Assembly (NCBI RefSeq): GCF_000469135.2
Contig: NZ_CP048117.1
Span: 3,261,501-3,325,500, forward strand
Reading direction: 5' to 3'
Source: Bacillus sp. SB49
GTDB taxonomy: Bacteria; Bacillota; Bacilli; Bacillales; Halobacillaceae
Length of the DNA stretch: 64,000 nucleotides
A model generated the notes under the pieces. That model was not told the origin of the DNA, searched no databases, and worked only from the letters and a program-made list of their open reading frames with translations. The position numbers and the translations under genes were made by a program. This document shows, piece by piece, positions 27,791-33,762 of the stretch; position 1 is the first letter of the stretch, and every line of letters begins with the position of its first letter.

Positions 27791-27806
27791 GTGCATACGT
27801 TTGCAC
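27791..27806 (-). promoter_or_regulatory. LacI-type operator O1 of the sugar operon
   Basis: GTGCATACGTTTGCAC, an imperfect palindrome with a central CG. On the minus strand a possible promoter (TTTACA, 17 bp, TATGCA) has its -10 inside this element. It shares ATACGTTTGCA with the element at 27870-27885. Confidence 0.6.
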
Positions 27807-27869
27807 AAATGGCATGTAAAAAACTCATCAGCTTGTACAAAATGAGTAAAAAATATTGCTATGGCGCAT

Positions 27870-27885
27870 GTGAATACGTTTGCAT
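27870..27885 (-). promoter_or_regulatory. LacI-type operator O2 of the sugar operon
   Basis: GTGAATACGTTTGCAT, second copy of the ATACGTTTGCA core, 79 bp from O1 centre to centre. The spacing would allow looping by a tetrameric or paired repressor. The rest of the 350-bp interval between 27695 and 28053 is AT-rich without a gene. Confidence 0.55.
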
Positions 27886-28053
27886 AAATTCATTGATTAA
27901 TGAAGTTGAGTAAATCATAACATGCAAAAAAAACAAATACAACAACATTTTTCAAATAATTCCCCAAATGGGTAACGCTTTCACGTATACCTTATCCTTC
28001 CCTCGCATGAATGTCCCTTATCCTTCATAAATTGATGGAAAGAGGTGAGTTTC

Positions 28054-28488
28054 ATGACAAAGAAAAAAGGGCAGCTCAATTGGGATGCGTTTTCTGAAAA
28101 TGTGGAGAAAGTACTTGGAGAGGATTTTTGGAACGACATGCATCATGTCATTCCGAAGAAAGGTCCTTCCTATGACTTTTTTCAAACAAAAGATCAAGGG
28201 GTGCTCGTCATCGAACTTCCCGGTATGACCAAGAACGATCATGTGCAGATGACACAGGAAGGCACCCGCCTGATTGTAAAAGGAACCGTCACGCCTCCCT
28301 ATCCTGTTCCGGTCGAGGAATTGATTCATGACGAGCGGATGAAAGGCAGTTTCAAGCGCATCATTCCGATTCCGTTCCCCTTTTCCATTGACGATATTAC
28401 AACGGCCTACAGCGACGGCCTGATGGTGATAACCTTGCGCAAACATGCGGACAGTAACGAAGTACGCATCCATTTCGACCCTCAATAG
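28054..28488 (+). CDS. Hsp20/alpha-crystallin-like protein (spore-coat type)
   Basis: A 144-residue protein. Residues about 45-140 form a diverged alpha-crystallin domain: YDFFQTKDQGVLVIELPGM opens it and a late strand DGLMVITLRK closes it, followed by a strand-rich end. Bacillus relatives with this look are spore proteins such as CotM, CotP and GerT. The start is set by AGAGGTGA six bases before the ATG at 28054; an in-frame GTG three codons earlier is inside that site. It converges on, and overlaps by seven bases, another Hsp20-like gene. Confidence 0.7.
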   Translation: MTKKKGQLNWDAFSENVEKVLGEDFWNDMHHVIPKKGPSYDFFQTKDQGVLVIELPGMTKNDHVQMTQEGTRLIVKGTVTPPYPVPVEELIHDERMKGSFKRIIPIPFPFSIDDITTAYSDGLMVITLRKHADSNEVRIHFDPQ

Positions 28489-28940
28489 CGCAGGAATATT
28501 TCCTTTTCATCGGAGTGACGTTTTGGCAGCCTCACTTCGACAATTCCCTCGTGGTACTGGGCATGGATATTACGCCGACTCGTCTGAGCGGGAAGTGCAA
28601 TTGCAAGGCGTTCCTGACCGACTCCATCTACAAACAATTTGCCGTTCCCTACAGTCAGCCGAAGTTCCTCGACAGCTACTTCCAGAGGAACGGTGATCGT
28701 GACGACGACTTCATTGACTAATTCGATCACTTTGTATGGGACCTTCTCTTTTTCTTTGGCGGCTGGCTGCTGCATAAATGGATTGGGGGATAATGCTTCT
28801 TCCATCTGCTTTTGAACGAATTCATTCATTTTGAACATATCCATCATTTGATTCGGAAATCCGTTCCCAAAAGGGGAATTCGATGGATTTCCTTCTCCTT
28901 GTTTTCCAAAAGACGGGAACCAATTCATAAAGTCTTTCAT
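28482..28940 (-). CDS. Hsp20-like protein (GerT/CotM-like)
   Basis: A 152-residue protein. The first 60 residues are Asn/Phe/Met-rich and likely disordered (FGNGFPNQMMDMFKM). The rest is a diverged alpha-crystallin domain (YKVIELVNEVVVTITVPL, then EGIVEVRLPKR). The low-complexity N-terminus with small-heat-shock domain resembles spore-coat GerT. It overlaps the plus-strand Hsp20-like gene tail to tail. Spore function is inferred from similarity and from the spore-type cluster next to it. Confidence 0.65.
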   Translation of the reverse strand: MKDFMNWFPSFGKQGEGNPSNSPFGNGFPNQMMDMFKMNEFVQKQMEEALSPNPFMQQPAAKEKEKVPYKVIELVNEVVVTITVPLEVAVEELRLTVGNGKLFVDGVGQERLAIALPAQTSRRNIHAQYHEGIVEVRLPKRHSDEKEIFLRY

Positions 28941-28983
28941 GCTTGACTATTCCTTTCATACATTAGTGATAGGAGGTGACGAC

Positions 28984-29178
28984 ATGTGCCGCATCATTTT
29001 CGATCAATTATCCGTCCATCAAATCTCCAACGCCTCTGGTATATATTCCGGTACGAACATCCCTTCCGGATTCCGCTCCACTCAGAAGAAATGGGAAGGA
29101 AACGGCAAGGTGGTCGGTGACAGGAACATCCTCCAATCCAACAAACACCTTGTCATCAAAAAGCCGCAGGGAGATTAA
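28984..29178 (+). CDS. small spore-type protein, paralogue A
   Basis: A 64-residue protein starting at the ATG preceded by AGGAGGTGA (four bases apart). Its centre has the pattern ASGIYSGTNIPSGF...K...GNGKVVGDRN. This pattern (small-x-Gly, then N, then aromatic, K, GxG, V, GxxN) recurs in the products at 29505-29798 and 29783-30043 and, weaker, at 30056-30301. I do not know the family name. The adjacent GerPC-like gene suggests a role in the spore coat or germinant permeability. Confidence 0.65.
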   Translation: MCRIIFDQLSVHQISNASGIYSGTNIPSGFRSTQKKWEGNGKVVGDRNILQSNKHLVIKKPQGD

Positions 29179-29182
29179 GGCT

Positions 29183-29503
29183 ATGTTTTTCTTTCGTAAA
29201 CGAACGCCTCCTCCCACCAACGATTTGAAGGAATTGCTGCAAGAGCTTCAGCGTCTGCGCCAGACCGTCGAGCATCTTCAGGAGAAACACGTGGAGTACC
29301 ACCTTCATATTGATCATGTCGATATTCACGATCCAAAGCTTGAGCAACTGACCTTTCAACTGGACAACTTGGATATTAAAGAGTTGAGCGGAGCTTTGAA
29401 CATGGGCAATAATTTTGGTGTCCACGTCAAAAAGGACCCTAAACCGGAAGCGAAGCCGACGAAAGACGGCATGAAAATAACGTTTAAACCGAAGGAGGAC
29501 TGA
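29183..29503 (+). CDS. GerPC-like spore protein
   Basis: A 106-residue protein with an N-terminal coiled coil (LKELLQELQRLRQTVEHLQEK). A beta-rich part follows, with KLEQLTFQLDNLDIKELSG and then ALNMGNNFGV. The arrangement of coiled coil followed by F-x-x-L-x-V/I-x-x-L-x-G-x-L-N-x-G is that of GerPC, a protein needed for normal spore-coat permeability. ATG 29183 starts four bases after the stop of paralogue A; paralogue B follows after one base. The three genes form an operon. Confidence 0.65.
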   Translation: MFFFRKRTPPPTNDLKELLQELQRLRQTVEHLQEKHVEYHLHIDHVDIHDPKLEQLTFQLDNLDIKELSGALNMGNNFGVHVKKDPKPEAKPTKDGMKITFKPKED

Positions 29504-29504
29504 C

Positions 29505-29798
29505 ATGGCCTTTTTGTCCCCGAACTTCTTCATCCAAAACATCCGGATCGGAGCGATTGAGAATGCCTCGTGCTTGAACATGGGCAACAACGTCCCGAAC
29601 GGATTTGAGAATCATCAGAAGCTTAATCAGGGGTTCGGAACCGTTCATGGTGATGAAAATACGCTGGAAGGGCTGCGTTCCATTCTAAGTGATTCCGCCC
29701 TCCTCGACATGATGATGGCTGATAAAGAACAAGAGATGCCTGAATGGCTCACAGACCTCATCAAACATAAAATGGAGGAGAATCAGCCTTCGGGTTGA
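29505..29798 (+). CDS. small spore-type protein, paralogue B
   Basis: A 97-residue protein with the shared core NASCLNMGNNVPNGFENHQK, then GFGTVHGDEN. A helical acidic extension (LRSILSDSALLDMMMADKEQEMPEWL) is absent from the other copies. AAGGAGGAC overlaps the previous stop. Its 3' end overlaps the minus-strand paralogue C by 16 bases, tail to tail. Confidence 0.65.
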   Translation: MAFLSPNFFIQNIRIGAIENASCLNMGNNVPNGFENHQKLNQGFGTVHGDENTLEGLRSILSDSALLDMMMADKEQEMPEWLTDLIKHKMEENQPSG

Positions 29799-30043
29799 TC
29801 TCCTGCCTTGTTTTGTTTATGAGAGGAAGACGTGGACGGACTGTAGACCGGCATATCAACGAGGTCATCATCGTGCACGACATTGATGTTATACGTAATC
29901 ATATTGCCTTCCCCGATCACAGATCCCAGCCCGACATTCTCCTTGCGATAGGTACTCCAGCCGTTCTGGGTGTTGGGACCGACGAAAATCCCGGAATTCC
30001 CTTCGATCTGATTAACATAAATGGAATCGAAACGAATATCGAT
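29783..30043 (-). CDS. small spore-type protein, paralogue C (apparent ATC start)
   Basis: An 86-residue frame with the shared core GNSGIFVGPNTQNGW, then K and GLGSVIGEGN. It continues with an acidic VVHDDDLVDMP segment and a Ser/Gln-rich tail. The strong ribosome site AAGGGGGAG ends five bases before the codon ATC at 30043-30041, where the paralogue alignment puts the first or second residue. No ATG, GTG or TTG occurs in frame nearby. Either AUC is the initiator or a point change has removed the ATG. It begins 12 bases after paralogue D's stop in the same orientation. Confidence 0.6.
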   Translation of the reverse strand: MDIRFDSIYVNQIEGNSGIFVGPNTQNGWSTYRKENVGLGSVIGEGNMITYNINVVHDDDLVDMPVYSPSTSSSHKQNKAGDQPEG

Positions 30044-30055
30044 GGAATCTCCCCC

Positions 30056-30301
30056 TTAGTACTGAACGTTCGGTTGAGGGTTATTGGCTGTAGGGACGAA
30101 GAATGGACTATCTGTGACATCGTTATCAAAGATTGTATTGACATTGTTTGCTGCAATAAAGAATCCGACCGTTATTCCCGCGGCATTGTTGTTCTTCCCC
30201 TGCCACGTCCAGTCCGGCTGGTTATTCTGACCTGTCGTTATCGTACCGTTCTCATTGAGCGCATTGACGGCAATCTGATTGAACACAACGGATACTGGCA
30301 T
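30056..30301 (-). CDS. small spore-type protein, paralogue D
   Basis: An 81-residue Asn-rich protein. The region NGTITTGQNNQPDWTWQGKNN, then AGITVG, aligns in spacing with the core of paralogues A-C (Gly, N, aromatic, K, Gly). It continues with an acidic FDNDVTDSPF segment comparable to C. ATG 30301 has AAGGTGAGGTGA upstream. It is expressed in the same direction as C and the zinc-ribbon gene before it. Confidence 0.6.
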   Translation of the reverse strand: MPVSVVFNQIAVNALNENGTITTGQNNQPDWTWQGKNNNAAGITVGFFIAANNVNTIFDNDVTDSPFFVPTANNPQPNVQY

Positions 30302-30357
30302 CTCAATTCACCTCACCTTATACCGATATCCTATTCGCACGTCCGGGATATGTGCCT

Positions 30358-30528
30358 TTACCTATGTCGCTTCCCCCTATGTTGTTCATAACAGCGATAA
30401 CAGAAGTCAATGGAGATCGAGTGACCGTCCGTGACCGTCATCACCTCCTCTTCCCGCAGTTCCGCCTTACACTTCCAGCAAATACGACTTGCTTCCTGGA
30501 GCGCTTTTAATCTGTCTTCCATCAACAT
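30358..30528 (-). CDS. 56-residue zinc-ribbon peptide
   Basis: Starts at ATG 30528 with AGGAGG seven bases upstream. It carries CWKC at residues 17-20 and CYRC at 43-46, a four-cysteine zinc-ribbon pattern, and ends in a basic tail (HRGKRHR). It lies 56 bp upstream of paralogue D, same strand, so it may be the first gene of that unit. The function is unknown; a small regulator or zinc-structured spore protein are both possible. Confidence 0.6.
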   Translation of the reverse strand: MLMEDRLKALQEASRICWKCKAELREEEVMTVTDGHSISIDFCYRCYEQHRGKRHR

Positions 30529-30866
30529 GGCCCTTCCTCCTTTTTCCTGGGTGTCTCTACTTTACCCTTCTCGCCTCCTGAACACGAGTACGCCATTTCC
30601 CTGTTTAATAATCCTGAATCGCTGTATTCTCGCTTTTCATCAGCCGGATTCAGAAAAAGAGAGGTACACCAAGACATAAAAGGACAATTATCCCCTTTTT
30701 CTAATACACGAAAAAATGCCACCCGTAACCGGATGGCATTCGAACATGTCAGATGAGGCTTCCACGTGTGGAAGGGATCGGCAGCTTTTTAGAAAAACCC
30801 TTCTGCGCCGGAACCCCGGCGCACTTTTTAGACCCTTCAAGAAAGGCATGACTACGCAGTCTGCAT
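30529..30866. other. intergenic region with hairpins downstream of sinR
   Basis: No convincing gene; a 66-codon minus-strand frame at 30522-30722 lacks a good ribosome site. Contents: a minus-strand terminator (30711-30740); the inverted repeat CTTCCAC-GT-GTGGAAG (30759-30774); and a hairpin GCGCCGG-AACC-CCGGCGC followed by ACTTTTT on the plus strand (30805-30829). The phrase CTTTTTAGA...ACCCTTC also occurs twice (about 30784-30802 and 30824-30838). This could be a structured sinR 3' end or a small RNA on the plus strand. Confidence 0.4.
30711..30740 (-). terminator. intrinsic terminator downstream of sinR
   Basis: Stem AATGCCA..CC / GG..TGGCATT with a T6 run on the minus strand; about 125 bp after the sinR stop. 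Confidence 0.7.
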
Positions 30867-31196
30867 TTATTTACTTTGGTGGATCCTCCACTTATTGAAC
30901 TCCAAGTATTCCCTGAATTGATCTTTCGATATCCCTGAATTCATTGCTTCTTGAACGAGGTTCATCCATTCTTCATCCAGATTCTCATCCTGAGGTTCCG
31001 CTTCCCCATGGAGAAGAAAATTAATGGTTACGCCCAACTCCTGAGATATTTTTGTCAGAAACTGAACGGAAGGATTCGTTTGGATATTCCGCTCGATGGA
31101 ACTTAGGTACGACTTCGCCACCCCTGCTCTTTCGGCTAATTCAGACAGCGACATATGACGGTCTTTACGTATTTTCTTAATCCGCTCACCGATCAT
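30867..31196 (-). CDS. sinR: SinR-like transcriptional regulator
   Basis: Master repressor of biofilm matrix genes in Bacillus. The 109-residue protein matches SinR over its full length. The N-terminal XRE helix-turn-helix has MSLSELAERAGVAKSYLSSIER and NPSVQFL. The C-terminal multimerisation/SinI-binding hairpin has LDEEWMNLVQEAMNSGISKDQFREYLEFNKW. The ATG at 31196 follows AGAGGTGAGAG; the upstream frame extension is rejected. In B. subtilis the antirepressor gene sinI lies directly upstream; here the 250 bp upstream have no SinI-like frame. Confidence 0.9.
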   Translation of the reverse strand: MIGERIKKIRKDRHMSLSELAERAGVAKSYLSSIERNIQTNPSVQFLTKISQELGVTINFLLHGEAEPQDENLDEEWMNLVQEAMNSGISKDQFREYLEFNKWRIHQSK

Positions 31197-31447
31197 ACTC
31201 TCACCTCTTTCTATGTAATTTGAGTATAACACAACACGACAGGCCGTTCTATTTAAAGCACGAAAAATAAATATCCCGGCCTAATTCAAAAAGGGTTTTC
31301 ATTTCTATGTATACATCGAATTCCCCATTTATTTATATCGGAAAATGACAAAAATGATAAAGCAATTTTTTATAAACGTTCTTTAAATGAGTATGAGTGA
31401 AGCGAGAAATGCAATACTAGGATTAAATGATGAGAAAGGTGAGCGAC

Positions 31448-32164
31448 ATGAATGATACCGTGGAACAGTTCGAAATCACATTCAATCAGATTCATCAGCA
31501 TTTAAAAGAGCTGAACGGCTACCCGAAAAACGACAACTTCGTCGAACTGCTGCAGCGATCCAAGCTGAAACACAGCGTCATCCGTATCCATTTTGATCAG
31601 CTGAAGCAGTATGCCAAGTTGAGGAACGCCATCGTCCATGAACGGATCAGCGGGGATTATTATATAGCCAGTCCCCACGAAGACGTCGTACGGAAGCTGC
31701 AGGAAATTAAACGAACGCTTGATCAACCACCGGAAGCGCTGCAGTTCGCCACTCGTCCCGTCCTCTACTTCAAGGAAGATACGACGCTCATTCACTTGGT
31801 CGAAGCGTTCGACGAACACCGAATCTCCCAATTTCCTATCTATGCCAAAGACCGTTCCTTTCTCGGCCTGCTGACCAATGAAGGGATTCTCCACTGGATG
31901 GCTTCTGCCACTGCCGATGAGCACCTGTCACTGAAAGGGGTGACTGCCGCAGACATCCTCCAGCATGAAAAAGAAGCGAACGTCGAATTCCTGGCAGCCG
32001 ACCGGACTGTTTTCGATTTGGAAGAGAGGTTTGAGAACAGTCTCGATCAAGACAGGAAACTGAAAGCGGTGCTTGTCACAGAAACCGGGTCCTCCAACGA
32101 ATTACCGATGGGCATCGTTACTACGTGGGACTTGATCAAAGTGGACCGGCGCGGGGAAGGTTAA
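31448..32164 (+). CDS. HEPN-like plus tandem CBS domain protein
   Basis: A 238-residue protein. Residues 1-95 are helical and contain RNAIVH (Arg59 to His64), the R-x4-H signature of HEPN domains. Residues about 103-230 are two CBS motifs (LVEAFDEHRISQFPIYAKDRSFLGLLTNEGIL; VLVTE...PMGIVTTWDLI), which usually bind adenine nucleotides. The ATG at 31448 is set by AAAGGTGAGC. It may be a nucleotide-sensing RNase or a structural fusion. The gene is alone, with about 80 bp to the PilZ gene downstream. Confidence 0.7.
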   Translation: MNDTVEQFEITFNQIHQHLKELNGYPKNDNFVELLQRSKLKHSVIRIHFDQLKQYAKLRNAIVHERISGDYYIASPHEDVVRKLQEIKRTLDQPPEALQFATRPVLYFKEDTTLIHLVEAFDEHRISQFPIYAKDRSFLGLLTNEGILHWMASATADEHLSLKGVTAADILQHEKEANVEFLAADRTVFDLEERFENSLDQDRKLKAVLVTETGSSNELPMGIVTTWDLIKVDRRGEG

Positions 32165-32245
32165 AAGATTATGTTGCAAAAACGTTGAACCTCTTCCCTC
32201 CACATTATATGATTATATAAATAAGGAGCATAAAGGGGATGGGGT

Positions 32246-32605
32246 ATGATGCATGAACGTAGGAGCGAGCCCTTTCGTTACACCTTCCAATCACCTCTGC
32301 CAGGCTTTTATAACAAGAAGTGGAACCGCCAAGTTTCAGGTCCTTTAGAAGTGAATGACATAAGTCTTAACGGTTTACGCTTCACGAGCGCCCTTCATCC
32401 TGATTTGATGATGAAAGACGAATTGCTTGTGACAATGATGATTCAAAACCGCACGTTTATTGCCGAAGGGCGCGTCATCTGGCTGCAGAAAGAAGAAAAG
32501 AAGATGTCCTGCGGAGTCCACGTCTTCGACTATCCCGAACCGTTGAAACAGATAATCCATACACTTGGGGAATCGATGTCAGAAGCAATTATCCATCATC
32601 CTTAA
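32246..32605 (+). CDS. PilZ-like domain protein
   Basis: A 119-residue protein with the PilZ beta-barrel pattern: basic RRSEPFR near the N-terminus, DISLNGLRF (the D/N-x-S-x-x-G c-di-GMP motif), then GRVIWLQ and SCGVHVFDYPE. The N-terminal arginine motif is RxxxxR rather than exact RxxxR, so c-di-GMP binding is uncertain. It is preceded by a purine-rich ribosome site and followed by a strong terminator. Confidence 0.7.
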   Translation: MMHERRSEPFRYTFQSPLPGFYNKKWNRQVSGPLEVNDISLNGLRFTSALHPDLMMKDELLVTMMIQNRTFIAEGRVIWLQKEEKKMSCGVHVFDYPEPLKQIIHTLGESMSEAIIHHP

Positions 32606-32610
32606 AACAA

Positions 32611-32668
32611 AAAAAACTGGAGGACCACCGCCTACTGATCAGCATGCGGTTGGAACACCAGTTTTTTT
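32611..32668. terminator. bidirectional terminator between PilZ and sortase genes
   Basis: Long hairpin: AAAAAACTGG (32611-32620) pairs with CCAGTTTTTT (32658-32667), with further ACC.CCGC/GCGG.T pairing inside. It serves both converging genes. Confidence 0.8.
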
Positions 32669-32670
32669 AA

Positions 32671-33624
32671 TCAATTCTCATTCGATTTCACGGATGGCGC
32701 GGATTCATTCCCTTCCGCATCAACCGCCGTAACGTAATAGATATGACTTCCCGCCTCAGGGTCGACATATGTCTTTCTTTCATGCGCAGAGATGCTGGCC
32801 ACTTGTTCGAAGTCTTCGCCATCTGCGCTGCGGTACACCCGGTATCCGACAACATCGTCTTTACGGACGGCGTGCCAGTTTACGAAGGAACCACTCACTT
32901 CCACGGCTGTCGGAGAAGGAAGTTCTGTTTCATCTTCCACTTCTTCCTTCAGAGTAGTGTAGACTACGAGCCGGTCTTGATGACCTCCTTTATCCCGGAT
33001 GAATTCACCGGTACAGGTAATTACATTCAGCCTCTTTTCACTCGTCGGACCGAAAATTTCTTCAATCGGAGATTCATCCCACGGATAGCTCTCCATCCGT
33101 TCCACTACATACGTTCTCTCTTTTTCTTCGTCATCCGTAACCGTTATCTCATCCCCCGGCTCCAGCTTCTCCAGATCGTAGAAGACAGCAGGACCGGTGT
33201 GACTGTCTACATGGCCCGCTATGACTGCGTTCCCTGTTTTTCCCGGCTGAGTCCCAGGCTCGAACCAGCCCGCTTTTGACGGGTCTTCCGGCACTCCCAT
33301 CTCCCCGTTTTCAAGGACACCGACATTTTCTACAGCGGCATCGACGTCGATGGCAGGAATTTTAATATTTACCGGGACTATTCCTGCTTCCGCCTCTTCC
33401 GCCCGCTCTTTATTCTCTTCATTCAAGACTCGGAATTCCTCTGTTACCGTCTGCTCGTCCGCCTGCTCTCCCGATGGGTAGATATCGGTATTCACGACGT
33501 TACGGCTCCCCTTGCTCACCGGCTCATCAGATGTCCACATGGCAAACACGTTGGACTGATATAAGAACATCAACAGGGCGATCGTGCCCACGATAGAAAA
33601 GTAAATTTTCCACTTTCTTTCCAC
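32671..33624 (-). CDS. class E/F-like sortase with C-terminal FN3 domain
   Basis: Membrane-anchored cysteine transpeptidase. A single N-terminal helix (7-25) is followed by an acidic linker, and the sortase domain runs about 84-226 with catalytic His138 (AGHVDS), Cys204 (ITCTG) and Arg218 (HQDRLVV). Residues about 236-312 form a fibronectin type III domain (VNWHAV...GYRVYRSADGEDF...YYVTAVDAEGN), which is unusual for a sortase. GTG start with AAGGAGGGG upstream. No LPxTG-type substrate is encoded in this window. Confidence 0.85.
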   Translation of the reverse strand: MERKWKIYFSIVGTIALLMFLYQSNVFAMWTSDEPVSKGSRNVVNTDIYPSGEQADEQTVTEEFRVLNEENKERAEEAEAGIVPVNIKIPAIDVDAAVENVGVLENGEMGVPEDPSKAGWFEPGTQPGKTGNAVIAGHVDSHTGPAVFYDLEKLEPGDEITVTDDEEKERTYVVERMESYPWDESPIEEIFGPTSEKRLNVITCTGEFIRDKGGHQDRLVVYTTLKEEVEDETELPSPTAVEVSGSFVNWHAVRKDDVVGYRVYRSADGEDFEQVASISAHERKTYVDPEAGSHIYYVTAVDAEGNESAPSVKSNEN

Positions 33625-33718
33625 TGTCTGCCCCTCCTTTTTCCTGGACGTGTACTTAAACAGCTATCGTTTCAACGTTCTATTTGGATCACCTTTTTCA
33701 TAAAAAAATCATTTAATA

Positions 33719-33752
33719 AAAACCCAAGCCTGTGTTTACAAGCTTGGGTTTT
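33719..33752 (-). terminator. terminator of the RND pump operon
   Basis: Perfect 11-bp stem AAAACCCAAGC / GCTTGGGTTTT, then T-rich on the minus strand. Confidence 0.85.
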
Positions 33753-33762
33753 GGAATCACTA

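Noticed and set aside
30522-30722. 66-codon minus-strand frame
   Set aside because: Begins within the terminator of the preceding unit, has no ribosome site and overlaps the start region of the better-supported zinc-ribbon ORF.
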